From NCBI RefSeq assembly GCF_000468035.1, contig NZ_KI260542.1, positions 1 to 39,961 of the forward strand: a DNA stretch of 39,961 nt, in the 5' to 3' direction. Position numbers and translations under genes: made by a program. Under the pieces are notes generated by a model. It saw only the letters and a list, made by a program, of their open reading frames with translations, was not told where the DNA came from and made no database searches. Positions 8,876 to 18,094 of this stretch are shown one piece after another. Each line of letters opens with the position of its first letter. Within the stretch, counting starts at the first letter, position 1. The stretch comes from Selenomonas sp. oral taxon 892 str. F0426. Lineage in GTDB: Bacteria; Bacillota; Negativicutes; Selenomonadales; Selenomonadaceae.

Positions 8876-10882
8876 TTATAGTCTAAACTTTTTCGTCTCA
8901 CTTGCGAGTTCCTGAGAAAGGTTCAGGAGGCTCTGCGTCTCTGCCGAGATTTCCTCGAGCGATGCTGACTGCTCCTGTGTCACTCCAGAAACAGACTGAA
9001 CACTGCTCGCGTTCGCCATACTGATCTGCTTCACCGATTCAATCTGCTGACGTACGGTCTGCGCCTCTTCGTCCATCTGGCGAATGCCGTCGGTGATTCC
9101 TTTTACGCCGCCGCTGAGCTGCTGAATTGCTGCCGAGATCGACTGGAAAACATCATCTGCCGTACGGACAGAGGTAAGCCCATAGCCGACATATTCGCTG
9201 CCGCGCTTGCCGGCCTCAACAGCACACTCCATATCAGCCTGAACAGAGCGCATCGTTTCGGAAATCTTCTTCGAAAATTCGCCCGATTCCTCAGCGAGCT
9301 TACGTACCTCCTCCGCAACGACGGCAAATCCGCGGCCGTGTTCTCCTGCACGCGCTGCCTCGATTGCCGCATTCAGTGCGAGCAGATTCGTCTGATCGGC
9401 AATGCTCGCGATGACCTCTACGCTGTGGCTGATCTCCTCTGAGCTTTTGCCAAGTGCTGTAATCGCAGCGTCGACCGTCTCCGATCCAGTCTTGATCTGC
9501 TCCATATAGTTGACAACCTCGTCAATGGAGTGGCGTCCTTCCTCTACACGCTGAATTGTATTGTTTGTGACGGCAACTACTTCCTCCGCACGCTCTGCCA
9601 TTGTTGCCGTGTGTGCAGAGATCGAGGATGCTGCATTCGCCACAGAGGTGGCAGCTTCAGATTGCTGCACCGCACCTTCGGCAATTCCCGTGACCGTCGC
9701 CGCCACCTGTGTCGATGCCTCTGCAGACTGCTGAGAGGCCGTCGTAACCGCCTCTGCGGAGTTAGACAGATCCACAGCATGCGACTGGATGTTCCGAATG
9801 AGATCGTGCAGGGTATGGCGCATCTTAATGAAGCCGTCCGAGAGCTGTCCCATCTCATCCTGCGAGGTAATCGTCTTCGGCATTTCGCGCAGATCCCCCT
9901 CATTGAGCAGTTCACATGCACGGAGAACCTTCTTGATATCGGCAGCAAACGAATTTGTAATGAAGAAGATAATTGCCGTCACGACAAGAACCATTACGAG
10001 CGTCATACTGGCAAGAACTGCAAAGAGATACTTTGCCTCTGACTGGATCTCACTTGTTGCTGCCTGAGACAGGACTACCCAGCGCCGTCCATCCAGCTGA
10101 ATCGGTGCAAACAGCCCCGTCATCTCCTCTCCTGAGGAACTGACATAGTGCTCTGCGGCTGTGGTATTCTGGTCAAGCACCCGGCGAAATGTCTCCACAA
10201 CAACGGGAGAAATCTTCACGCTCGACTGCTCTTTGCTGAGATCAAGCTTACCGACCTGATCTTGTGCCTTCGGATCGATAATGACAACGCCCGACTCATC
10301 TGCAACAAGAACGCGTCCCGTCTGATAGGCTGAGATATTAGCCAGACTCTCGTCAAAATTCGACAGACCGATCGTACCTGCTACCACGCCTGTTACACTA
10401 TTGTTGTCTAGAACAGGTACGGCAATTATGACGACAACTTTCCCGGTAATCGCCGAGATGATTGGCTCAGAGATTACCGTCTTGCCTGTCTGGATTACTT
10501 TTTTATAGTAATCCCGATTGGTGCGGTCGATATCTCTCCCCTCAATATCAAATCCGAGGCCGTTGGACTCGAGGTAGAATACATTCGAAAACACATCTGT
10601 ACTGGCTTTCACATCCCGGAGCTCTGCAAGGCGAGCCTCGCGATCGCCATGCAGTATAGCCCCCTCGCGTGCCAGAATCTCAAGATGTGCCTTGTTCACC
10701 TCAAAGACGCGCTGGACATCAAGCGCAGTCTGCTTTCCGAGCCCCGTACCGATGGTTTCAGCGTTTGCATCCAACATATCGCTTGCCATCTTGTAACTGA
10801 TTCCAAAAAAGATAAGAAATCCAATCAGCACAACAGGAAGAATAAATGCTAGGAATTTTGTCCGAATAGATGTGAACTGCAT
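8876..10882 (-). CDS. Methyl-accepting chemotaxis protein (dCache sensor), copy 2
   Basis: The 668-residue product is a paralogue of the receptor encoded downstream, with the same domain plan: transmembrane helix near 9-31, double-Cache sensor, second transmembrane helix near 285-309, HAMP and signalling hairpin. The cytoplasmic halves are near-identical in long stretches, while the sensor halves have diverged moderately (for example [10 protein letters not shown] against [10 protein letters not shown]). The start ATG at 10882 has GGAGGA seven bases upstream. It has its own promoter and terminator, so the two genes are transcribed separately. Ligand specificity cannot be read from sequence. 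Confidence 0.95.
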   Translation of the reverse strand: MQFTSIRTKFLAFILPVVLIGFLIFFGISYKMASDMLDANAETIGTGLGKQTALDVQRVFEVNKAHLEILAREGAILHGDREARLAELRDVKASTDVFSNVFYLESNGLGFDIEGRDIDRTNRDYYKKVIQTGKTVISEPIISAITGKVVVIIAVPVLDNNSVTGVVAGTIGLSNFDESLANISAYQTGRVLVADESGVVIIDPKAQDQVGKLDLSKEQSSVKISPVVVETFRRVLDQNTTAAEHYVSSSGEEMTGLFAPIQLDGRRWVVLSQAATSEIQSEAKYLFAVLASMTLVMVLVVTAIIFFITNSFAADIKKVLRACELLNEGDLREMPKTITSQDEMGQLSDGFIKMRHTLHDLIRNIQSHAVDLSNSAEAVTTASQQSAEASTQVAATVTGIAEGAVQQSEAATSVANAASSISAHTATMAERAEEVVAVTNNTIQRVEEGRHSIDEVVNYMEQIKTGSETVDAAITALGKSSEEISHSVEVIASIADQTNLLALNAAIEAARAGEHGRGFAVVAEEVRKLAEESGEFSKKISETMRSVQADMECAVEAGKRGSEYVGYGLTSVRTADDVFQSISAAIQQLSGGVKGITDGIRQMDEEAQTVRQQIESVKQISMANASSVQSVSGVTQEQSASLEEISAETQSLLNLSQELASETKKFRL

Positions 10883-10934
10883 GTCTTTCTCCTCCAAAAA
10901 CAATCATTTTTATTGTTTTTATTATTCTTTTCAT

Positions 10935-10963
10935 ATACTAACATCGGTTTTATATATTTTCAA
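10935..10963 (-). promoter_or_regulatory. Sigma-A promoter of chemoreceptor gene 2
   Basis: On the minus strand TTGAAA (10958-10963), a 17-base spacer and TAGTAT (10935-10940) precede the gene by about 50 bases. A sigma-28 promoter, common for chemotaxis genes, was not convincing here. Confidence 0.5.
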
Positions 10964-11046
10964 GTCTTTCGTCCTATTTTTTTCTATAAATAATTTTAAG
11001 ATGGGCCATTCAATCACGTCCTCCTGCCTTTTTCTTGTTCTCGTCC

Positions 11047-11075
11047 ATGACAGACCATGTGACTTGTGATATAAT
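11047..11075 (+). promoter_or_regulatory. Promoter of the oxidoreductase-trpEG operon
   Basis: ATGACA (11047-11052), a 17-base spacer and a perfect TATAAT (11070-11075) with an extended -10 TG precede the first gene by about 60 bases. Confidence 0.75.
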
Positions 11076-11133
11076 AAACTACGTGTATACAATATTTTAA
11101 GAAGCGATAATATAACGAAAGGAAATTGCTACA

Positions 11134-12363
11134 ATGGCTGTTCACGTTATCAACGAGTCACGCCGCTGTCTCCAGTGCAAAAAACCGCTCTGCCGTATCA
11201 AGGGATGCCCCGTACAGACCAACGTGCCGGAGATGATCCGCCTCTTCCTCGATGGAAAGATCAATGAGGCAGGCGCGATGCTCTACGACAACAATCCGAT
11301 GAGTGTCTTCTGCTCCCTCGTCTGTGATCATGACGCGCAGTGTGAAGGCAACTGCATCCAGGGGCGGCGCGGTGCACCGGTCCAGATCTCGAGCATTGAA
11401 CACTACATCTCAGACACCTATCTCGATAAGCTTGTCCTCACCCGCAAGTCCTACAATGGGCACAACGTTGCCGTCATTGGCGCAGGGCCTGCCGGCATTG
11501 TCGTCGGGGTCAAGCTTGCACAGGAGGGATATGGCGTCACGATCTTCGAACGGATGCAGAAGATTGGCGGGATGCTCCGCTATGGCATCCCGGATTTTCG
11601 TCTTCCGCCCTCAACCATCGATCGCTATGAGGAGAAGCTCCGCACGCTCGGCATCCACATTCGCCCGAACACGACGATCGGCGGCGCGCTCAGTGTGGAC
11701 GATCTCTTCCGCGACGGCTATGAGTCCATCTTTATGGGGACAGGTGCATGGCGCGCAAAGAGTCTCGGCATCAAGGGGGAGACCCTCGGCAACTGTCACT
11801 ATGCAGTCAACTACCTCCAGAACCCGGATGTCTATCATCTTGGCGACCGCGTCGCCGTTATTGGATCCGGCAATTCTGCAATGGATGTAGCACGTACGGC
11901 AATCCGTAAGGGCAGCCGCTACGTCACCATCTATTCACGGCGCAATGGCATTGCGGCGAGTGAACGGGAGCTTGAATATGCACTGATGGACGGCTGTGAA
12001 ATCCAGTACTGCAAGGGCATCCACTCTGTCACCCCGGAGGGGCCGATGATGTACGACCGCGTCTTTGACGAGGCGGAGAACCTCATCAGCGAGGGCGAGC
12101 CATATCTCATCCCCGCCGACAGTACAGTCATTGCAGCAAGCCAGGCAACGAAGGACAAAATTGTCCGCTCCACAACGGGCATTAAACTCAATGAGAAGGG
12201 TCTCGTCATCGTTGACGAGAACGGTATGACAGGGCGAGACGGCGTATTCTCAGCCGGTGATGTCGTACTCGGCCCGTGGAATGTCGTGCAGGTCGTCAAG
12301 GATGCCAAGCACGTTGCAGAGTCAATGATACGCTATATGGAAGAACGCAGCGCAAAATCCTAG
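11134..12363 (+). CDS. GltD-like NAD(P)H/FAD/Fe-S oxidoreductase
   Basis: The 409-residue protein belongs to the glutamate synthase small-subunit superfamily (GltD, NfnB, SudA). The N-terminal domain has cysteines 12, 15, 20, 25 and 60, 64, 70, 74 expected to bind two 4Fe-4S clusters. An FAD loop GAGPAG is at 116-121, a pyridine-nucleotide loop GSGNSAMD near 240 and a C-terminal GDV motif. It probably moves electrons between NAD(P)H and a partner acceptor. No GltB-type large subunit is adjacent, so the substrate is unknown. Instead it heads an operon with an unknown small protein and trpEG. Start from GGAAA upstream, about 10 bases. Annotations as glutamate synthase would be over-specific. 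Confidence 0.88.
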   Translation: MAVHVINESRRCLQCKKPLCRIKGCPVQTNVPEMIRLFLDGKINEAGAMLYDNNPMSVFCSLVCDHDAQCEGNCIQGRRGAPVQISSIEHYISDTYLDKLVLTRKSYNGHNVAVIGAGPAGIVVGVKLAQEGYGVTIFERMQKIGGMLRYGIPDFRLPPSTIDRYEEKLRTLGIHIRPNTTIGGALSVDDLFRDGYESIFMGTGAWRAKSLGIKGETLGNCHYAVNYLQNPDVYHLGDRVAVIGSGNSAMDVARTAIRKGSRYVTIYSRRNGIAASERELEYALMDGCEIQYCKGIHSVTPEGPMMYDRVFDEAENLISEGEPYLIPADSTVIAASQATKDKIVRSTTGIKLNEKGLVIVDENGMTGRDGVFSAGDVVLGPWNVVQVVKDAKHVAESMIRYMEERSAKS

Positions 12364-12411
12364 CCGCAATAGACAGGAATTTGTCCGCCGCAAAAAGAAA
12401 GGGAGTCAGCT

Positions 12412-12717
12412 ATGACCATGAGCGACCACGAGATCACCGATCTCGTACGACAGATGGCAGCGCCGCCGCCCGCCCCCACCTATGGAGAGGCAGAGGTAGA
12501 GGAGCTCGTCCGCATGCACGCAGGCGGACGTCATCGGATGCGTAGTGAGGCGGAGATCCTCGCGCGCTACAACCTCGGCAAACAGCAGTACAAGCAGCTT
12601 AAATTCAGCCGTGAGAACAACCGTGAACAGCAGCAGATGCTCTATGCCGAGCTCAAAGTCCTCGGCTGGGTGCTCGGCCGCAAGGAGAGGGATGTTGTCA
12701 TGGAGATCAATCAATGA
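12412..12717 (+). CDS. Unknown 101-residue protein coupled to trpE
   Basis: I do not recognise this protein. It is charged, predicted largely helical, has no cysteine and no signal peptide. A proline-rich stretch (PPPAP, about residues 18-22) is followed by a basic region with HRMRSEAEI and a GKQQYKQLKF segment, then a probable amphipathic helix. The start has GGGAG six bases upstream; a second ATG two codons in is possible. It lies 48 bases after the oxidoreductase gene and its stop overlaps the trpE start (ATGA), which implies co-translation with anthranilate synthase. It could be an accessory or regulatory factor of the operon, but nothing in the sequence proves this. Confidence 0.8.
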   Translation: MTMSDHEITDLVRQMAAPPPAPTYGEAEVEELVRMHAGGRHRMRSEAEILARYNLGKQQYKQLKFSRENNREQQQMLYAELKVLGWVLGRKERDVVMEINQ

Positions 12718-14216
12718 ATCTAAGTTTGAACAAAGACACCTTTATTGCTGCTGCACAAAGTGCGAATCTTGTCACCGTCTCCACCGAACTGACGATGGAT
12801 CTCGATACGCCCGTCTCCATCTACTACAAGCTCGTTGGAGAGAAAAAAGGCTACATCATGGAATCCGTTGATACGACACAACAGCAGTTCGGACGTTACT
12901 CCTTCATCGGCGGAGATCCATTCGTGCGCGTCCAGGTATTTTCCGACAAGCTGCTCATCAATGAGAACGGCCTGATGAAGAGCATTGCAGGCGCACCACA
13001 TGAGACCATGAAGGCATATGCCGCCCGCTTCATCCCAGCTGCGGCGGATGGAGATGCTCTCCCCCTCGTTCACGGTGGTCTTGCAGGCTACTTCTCCTAT
13101 GAGACTGCGGCGACATTTGACCGTGTGCGCGGTGTGGATCTCGGCGGTGAGCAGCTGCTCGGGCAATTCATGATGTGTCGTTATCTCGTTGTCTACGACG
13201 CTCTGCGTAATGCCGCACGTCTCCACTACCTCGCTGATATTCATGATGGCGATGATCTAGATGAGCTCTATGATCTTATTGCGGAGCGCCTTGCAGCGAT
13301 GCGTGACCGCCTTGCTGCACCCTTCACACCGCCTGCAGCTGCACCTACGAGGCGCAAGACTCCTGTTGACTTTATGGCGCACTATGGAGCAGCACCCAAG
13401 CACTTCCTCGATACCATACGCCGGATCAAGGAGCACATCTATGCGGGCGATATTTTCCAGGCAGTGCCTTCCTTCCGTTTTCGTGAGAAGATCACGCGCC
13501 CGGCGTTCCTCTTCTATCGCCGTCTGCGTCAGGTGAATCCATCGCCCTATATGTTCTACTACAACTTCGGCGAGGTGAAGCTCGTCGGCGCCTCCCCTGA
13601 GATGCTTATCAAAGTATCGGGCAGCACCGTCTACACATACCCTATTGCAGGTACAAGAAAGCGCGGCAAGAACGATGAGGAGGATGCTCTCCTCGCCGCT
13701 GATCTGCGCGAGGACGAGAAGGAGTGCGCCGAGCACGCTATGCTCGTCGATCTTGCACGCAACGATCTCGGACGCATCAGTGTCCCCGGTACCGTGCGTG
13801 TGCCAAAGCTCATGGAGGTCGAGCGATTCTCCCACGTCTCTCATATGGTGAGCAGCGTCGTCGGTGAGATTGCACCCGCCTACGCACCGATGGATGTCCT
13901 GCGTGCCACCTTCCCTGCGGGAACGGTCAGCGGTGCACCAAAGCTGCGCGCCATGGAGATCATTCACGAGGAGGAGCCGGAGCCGCGCGGATTCTATGCC
14001 GGCACCGTCGGCTACATGGACTTCCGCGGAAATATGGATATGTGCATCACCCTGCGCACCATGTGCATCGTCAACGACGACACGGCGATCATCCAGTCAG
14101 GTGCAGGCATTGTGAAGGACTCTGTCCCCGAAAAGGAGTATCTTGAAATCCTGCAAAAGGCGAAGGCACTCTTCGAGGTCGTAGAGGAGGTGGAAAACAA
14201 TGCTGCTTTTGCTTGA
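12714..14216 (+). CDS. trpE: Anthranilate synthase component I TrpE
   Basis: This enzyme converts chorismate and ammonia to anthranilate, the first step of tryptophan synthesis. The 500-residue product has the chorismate-binding domain in its C-terminal half, with PIAGT at 310-314 (alanine at the position where aminodeoxychorismate synthase PabB has lysine), and conserved [22 protein letters not shown] and [10 protein letters not shown] segments. The N-terminal IMES-containing segment corresponds to the tryptophan feedback site. The start overlaps the upstream stop, with GGAGA in place. TrpG follows with a 17-base overlap. No other trp gene is in the window, so the remaining pathway must lie elsewhere or anthranilate has another use. 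Confidence 0.93.
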   Translation: MNLSLNKDTFIAAAQSANLVTVSTELTMDLDTPVSIYYKLVGEKKGYIMESVDTTQQQFGRYSFIGGDPFVRVQVFSDKLLINENGLMKSIAGAPHETMKAYAARFIPAAADGDALPLVHGGLAGYFSYETAATFDRVRGVDLGGEQLLGQFMMCRYLVVYDALRNAARLHYLADIHDGDDLDELYDLIAERLAAMRDRLAAPFTPPAAAPTRRKTPVDFMAHYGAAPKHFLDTIRRIKEHIYAGDIFQAVPSFRFREKITRPAFLFYRRLRQVNPSPYMFYYNFGEVKLVGASPEMLIKVSGSTVYTYPIAGTRKRGKNDEEDALLAADLREDEKECAEHAMLVDLARNDLGRISVPGTVRVPKLMEVERFSHVSHMVSSVVGEIAPAYAPMDVLRATFPAGTVSGAPKLRAMEIIHEEEPEPRGFYAGTVGYMDFRGNMDMCITLRTMCIVNDDTAIIQSGAGIVKDSVPEKEYLEILQKAKALFEVVEEVENNAAFA

Positions 14217-14775
14217 TAACTATGACTCGTTCACCTACAACATATATCAGATGATCACGAATCTCGGCGCAGAGGTTGAGGTCGTACGCAATGATGCAAT
14301 GACGATACAAGAGATTCACACGAAAAAGTATAAGGGCATTGTGATATCGCCCGGCCCCGGCCTGCCAAAGGACGCCGGCATTACTGAGGCCGTGATACAA
14401 GAGCTGGGTGCGGAGATCCCCATCCTCGGCATCTGCCTCGGTCACCAGGCAATCGGTGAGGTGTTCGGCGGAAAGGTAGTTCGCGCGAGTGAGATCGTCC
14501 ATGGCAAAGCCTCCCCCATCCACCACCATGGCACGGGACTCTATCGCGGCATTCCTGCAGATGCGCAGGTTGCACGCTACCATTCCCTCATCATTGAACG
14601 CGAGACCCTCCCGGATGTTCTCGAGATCACAAGTGAGCTTCATGATGGCACGATCATGGGTGTACGTCACAAGACATATCCCATCGAGGGCATCCAGTTC
14701 CATCCTGAGTCCATCCTGACCCCCGTGGGAAAAATGATCATGACAAACTATCTGACGAATATTGAGGTAATATGA
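14200..14775 (+). CDS. trpG: Anthranilate synthase component II (glutamine amidotransferase)
   Basis: A class I glutamine amidotransferase supplying ammonia to TrpE. The 191-residue product has the oxyanion segment SPGPGLPKDAG near 50-60, the nucleophile Cys79 in GICLGHQ and the catalytic His168 and Glu170 in FHPES. It overlaps trpE by 17 bases with GGAGG inside the trpE end, and its own stop overlaps the next start. TrpG and PabA cannot be fully separated by sequence; in some bacteria one subunit serves both, so a dual role with a distant PabB is possible. Confidence 0.93.
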   Translation: MLLLLDNYDSFTYNIYQMITNLGAEVEVVRNDAMTIQEIHTKKYKGIVISPGPGLPKDAGITEAVIQELGAEIPILGICLGHQAIGEVFGGKVVRASEIVHGKASPIHHHGTGLYRGIPADAQVARYHSLIIERETLPDVLEITSELHDGTIMGVRHKTYPIEGIQFHPESILTPVGKMIMTNYLTNIEVI

Positions 14776-15584
14776 GCGAAAAACGATACGATGACATCCT
14801 CCTAATCTGTGATCTTGACGGCACGCTGATCCCACGCTATGAAATGATCGCGGAGGACAATGTGCGTGCCCTCAACACATTCACTGCCGCAGGCGGCGTC
14901 TTTGCCGTGGCGACAGGGCGCACGCCGGAGTCCGCGCTCCCCTATCTCGATGGAATCACCATCAACGCTCCGAGCATTTTCTTCAACGGAGCCATGCTCA
15001 AGGATCTTTCTGCCGATCAGGTACTCGAGACTCGAACGCTCGAGGGCGATCTCTGGCGCACGTTTGCAGCGCGTATCCTCTATCAGTTCCCGCGCGCCTG
15101 CGTCGAGGTCTATACACAGGAGCAGTGCAATATCATTAGTCCGAAGGAGAATGATGATCCACGTCTCGAAGAGGAGTTCTACAGCGTCAACCACACGACA
15201 CTTCGTGACATGGAAGACGCGACTTGGCTAAAGTTCTTCATCTGCGACGCTCCGATTAACCTGAGCTTTATCGAGCGCCTGGCAAAGGAACTGGGCATTG
15301 ATCAGTGCTCTACGTCCTTCTATTCCGATGCAAACTACCTCGAGTTCGTCCCGCCCGGTACGAGCAAGGGCGCCATGGCGGAGGTACTGCACGCTATGCC
15401 TGCGTACACAGGACGCCGTGTCATCGCATGCGGTGACTATGAGAACGATATAGAGCTCCTCCGTATGGCAGACATCGGCATTGCCCCTGAGGACGCATCC
15501 AAGGAAGCAAAGGAGGCGGCAGATCGCATTGCACCGCCGTGCCGCGAGCCGATTGTTCCGTGGCTGCTGAGAGAAGTGTTGTAA
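14772..15584 (+). CDS. Cof-type HAD-family phosphatase
   Basis: The 270-residue protein is a HAD hydrolase of the Cof/class IIB type. Motif I is CDLDGTL near residues 14-20, motif II lies in VATGRTPESA near 46, and motif IV is GDYENDIELL near 216. A cap domain lies between motifs II and III. It overlaps trpG by four bases (ATGA), so it is in the same operon. Substrates of this family are usually sugar phosphates, phosphorylated cofactors or phosphoserine-like compounds; here none can be named. A bidirectional terminator follows. Confidence 0.88.
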   Translation: MSEKRYDDILLICDLDGTLIPRYEMIAEDNVRALNTFTAAGGVFAVATGRTPESALPYLDGITINAPSIFFNGAMLKDLSADQVLETRTLEGDLWRTFAARILYQFPRACVEVYTQEQCNIISPKENDDPRLEEEFYSVNHTTLRDMEDATWLKFFICDAPINLSFIERLAKELGIDQCSTSFYSDANYLEFVPPGTSKGAMAEVLHAMPAYTGRRVIACGDYENDIELLRMADIGIAPEDASKEAKEAADRIAPPCREPIVPWLLREVL

Positions 15585-15599
15585 TTCAGACATTCACAT

Positions 15600-15631
15600 C
15601 AAAAAGACCACTGCAACTGCAGTGGTCTTTT
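15600..15631. terminator. Bidirectional terminator between HAD gene and porin
   Basis: A perfect 10-bp stem (15605-15614 with 15619-15628) is flanked by A5 on the left and T4 on the right, serving the convergent operons. Confidence 0.9.
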
Positions 15632-15665
15632 ACTATGCGGTAAAACCGCTTATGATTCGTAAATC

Positions 15666-16937
15666 TTAGAAGAAGAAGCTGACGCGGCCGAACAGCGTCT
15701 GAGCCTTATTGTCCGTCACGAGCTCCTTGCCACGGAAGTACTGAACCTGCGTCAGGACATTCTTGAACGGTACATAGCCGATGCCAAGGTCAATGCCCTT
15801 CGTGCCATAGCTCGTAACACCATTGACGATATGATCCGTCGAATAGGTCGGAGCGAAAGCTACATTAGCGCCAAGGTGACGATAGGCTACATATGCGCCC
15901 CACGAACCCATATCAGACTTCTTAGCCCCCTTATAGTCGATCTGCACACTGCCCGCCTTCTTGAGCTCGTCAGCTTTCTGGTTCTGTGCATATGCACCGC
16001 TGATGGCGAGGTTCTTATCAAAAGTATACTTACCGCCAACCGACCAGATCGCAGCCTTATCCTCAGTTGCACCGCTCACATTGTACTTGTCGCGAGTCTC
16101 GAGAGCCTTGCTAGAGAACTGACGATAGGCAGCGCCTACCTCCAGATTGCCGGCTGCATAGCCGAGATCAATTCCCTGATAGTTGGCTGCCTTGTCGCTA
16201 CTGCTCGTGATACCATCCCAACGACCTGCCTCAAGCGTTGCCTTAAGCTTATTGCCAAAGGTCACCTGTGCACCGGAGAAGAAGTCATCAGCAACCATCC
16301 CGGCATCCGCCGCCGTGAAGAGCGACATCTTACCGAGCTTCACGTTAAAGTTGCTATAGTTGCCCTCTGCATGAGCATAGGTGAGCTGGAAATGATCATC
16401 ATTTTTACCAGGACGAGATGCATCTTTATCCATATAAGTCGTTGCCGTCAGACGTGCCTTGACCTTCCAGTGATCATTGACCTCAGCGGTCGGGAAAAGA
16501 CGAAGCTGGAGCTGATCCTTATTCGTCCTATCCCCCTCATTACGGAGGCTCCAGTAACGATAACGGAGTTCGCCCGTCCACTTCACCATGTCCGCATTGC
16601 GCTCGAGGTTGGAGACACGAACACCGAGGTTGTTGAGCTCGTCTGCAAACTCAGCTGCGAGGCGGTCAACAAGAGCACGATCCGATGCCGACATATCGCC
16701 CTTTGCCATCGCCTTGCCGACCATCTGTGCCATCTCGTAACGCGTGATGTTGCGGTCGCCGCGATAGGTGCCATCGCCATAGCCCTCAACAACACCGTCC
16801 GCAGCAAGCTGCGTCACAGCATCGTATGCCCAGTGATCACGGGGCACATCCGAGAACGGGTTTGCCGCTGCGAACGTCGTGGATGCAGCACCGATCGTCA
16901 GCGCCGCTGCGAGTGCAGCTACCATTGTCTTCTTCAT
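15666..16937 (-). CDS. SLH-domain outer-membrane porin (OmpM/Mep45 type)
   Basis: A major outer-membrane protein of diderm Firmicutes. The 423-residue precursor has a signal peptide (about 1-24, cut after TFAAA-type residues), an SLH domain (about 26-75, with DHWAYDAV and RYEMAQMV), a helical stalk (about 83-112) and then an alternating beta-barrel ending in RVSFFF with a terminal aromatic residue. In Selenomonas ruminantium the SLH domain of the homologous Mep45 binds cadaverine-modified peptidoglycan, tethering the outer membrane. The start has AGGAGGA seven bases upstream. It has a strong extended -10 promoter. A polysaccharide deacetylase lies upstream on the same strand. Confidence 0.93.
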   Translation of the reverse strand: MKKTMVAALAAALTIGAASTTFAAANPFSDVPRDHWAYDAVTQLAADGVVEGYGDGTYRGDRNITRYEMAQMVGKAMAKGDMSASDRALVDRLAAEFADELNNLGVRVSNLERNADMVKWTGELRYRYWSLRNEGDRTNKDQLQLRLFPTAEVNDHWKVKARLTATTYMDKDASRPGKNDDHFQLTYAHAEGNYSNFNVKLGKMSLFTAADAGMVADDFFSGAQVTFGNKLKATLEAGRWDGITSSSDKAANYQGIDLGYAAGNLEVGAAYRQFSSKALETRDKYNVSGATEDKAAIWSVGGKYTFDKNLAISGAYAQNQKADELKKAGSVQIDYKGAKKSDMGSWGAYVAYRHLGANVAFAPTYSTDHIVNGVTSYGTKGIDLGIGYVPFKNVLTQVQYFRGKELVTDNKAQTLFGRVSFFF

Positions 16938-17051
16938 ACTACTTCCTCCTTTGCGGGGATCTCCCGCAATCGATGAAATGTTCACCTGCATACAGGAGGA
17001 TGGAGTGTCCATGTTCCCTCACAGCATCCTGTCTGCAGATTCGACGCTGTC

Positions 17052-17080
17052 ATTATAACACATGATTATTGCGTTGAAAA
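17052..17080 (-). promoter_or_regulatory. Extended -10 promoter of the porin gene
   Basis: On the minus strand TTTTCA (17075-17080), 17 bases, then TGT-TATAAT (17052-17057). A leader of about 110 bases follows. A second TATAAT at 17118-17123 without a good -35 is a weaker alternative. Confidence 0.65.
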
Positions 17081-17142
17081 GCGGAAGCACGTCCTATTGT
17101 CATATTTTTTCATAAGTATTATACAAGTAGGAACAATTCTCT

Positions 17143-17976
17143 TTAGTGCCGTGCCCATCCATACTGGGTGATGTTTGAGGTATAGCGCAGTCGATCGACA
17201 AAGTCTACGTTTGTCGCCCCTGTACGAAAGATCGGGACACGCTCCATCGCATAGACATTGCTCGCACGGTCTACATTGCCATATTTGACCGTAAAGCCGC
17301 CCTTATATCCCGCCTCTTTCGCAATTCCGACAATATGGAGGTCATGCACGCCGGTCGGATAGGCAATGTACTCGATGGGATGCCCCAACTCTGCCTCTGC
17401 CTGTCTCTTTGACTCGACCAACTCCTCGCGGATACGATCATCGGATAGCTCCGGCAGTGGTGCATGGGTTACGGTATGCGACTGTGCTGTAATGCCGTGC
17501 TGCTCCATCTCACGCAGCTGGTCCCACGTCAGATAGCCCTTTCGCTTGCTGACAAATCCGGTCACGATGAAAATCGTCGCCTTGAGGTTATATTTCTTTA
17601 GAATTGGATAGGCATTCGTATAGTTATCGACATAGCCGTCATCGAACGTGATGAGTACAGGACGATCGGGGAGGGTCCCCTTTCCATCCAAAAAATCATA
17701 GAGTTCATCTGGTGTGATCGTATGATATCCATGATCGACGAGATACTTCATCTGCCAATCAAAATCCGATGGCTCGACTGCAAGCGAGATGAACATGGAG
17801 TTGACCATGTGATAGTTGAGCACAAGTACCTTCATATCATCCTCCGGCCGCGGAAGCGATGCTGGTGCAGCCTCCTCGCGCGGATGCCCCACGATCAGTA
17901 CGAGTCCGAAGAGTATGAGAAGGACGGCGATCAGCGGCCAGAACTGTCTGCCACTGATCATCTTCTTCAGATTCAT
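17143..17976 (-). CDS. Membrane-anchored polysaccharide deacetylase
   Basis: A NodB-domain carbohydrate esterase (family CE4) expected to remove N- or O-acetyl groups from a cell-envelope polysaccharide. The 277-residue product has a cytoplasmic basic start, one signal-anchor helix (about 13-30) and the catalytic domain outside. The motifs TFDDGY (Asp112, Asp113) and SHTVTH (His167, His171) supply the metal site and base. The start has GGAGGG five bases upstream. It sits between an unknown protein and the SLH porin, which hints at a peptidoglycan or surface-polymer substrate, though the family also includes exopolysaccharide deacetylases. Confidence 0.9.
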   Translation of the reverse strand: MNLKKMISGRQFWPLIAVLLILFGLVLIVGHPREEAAPASLPRPEDDMKVLVLNYHMVNSMFISLAVEPSDFDWQMKYLVDHGYHTITPDELYDFLDGKGTLPDRPVLITFDDGYVDNYTNAYPILKKYNLKATIFIVTGFVSKRKGYLTWDQLREMEQHGITAQSHTVTHAPLPELSDDRIREELVESKRQAEAELGHPIEYIAYPTGVHDLHIVGIAKEAGYKGGFTVKYGNVDRASNVYAMERVPIFRTGATNVDFVDRLRYTSNITQYGWARH

Positions 17977-18053
17977 GCCATCCCTCCGATTCTCTCCGTA
18001 TCATCTCTATCGTGCTTTATTGTACTCAGATTTGAAATGAAAATCAAGCAAAG

Positions 18054-18078
18054 AAAAAGAGACTGCTGTGCAGTCTCT
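18054..18078 (-). terminator. Terminator after the 163-residue protein gene
   Basis: A perfect 9-bp stem (18058-18066 with 18070-18078), 3-base loop and T5 on the minus strand. Confidence 0.85.
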
Positions 18079-18094
18079 CGGCATATTCGTCTGA

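Noticed and set aside
11076-11133. A T-box or Trp attenuator before the trpEG operon
   Set aside because: The leader is only about 55 bases with no T-box sequence, no Trp-codon run and no terminator hairpin.
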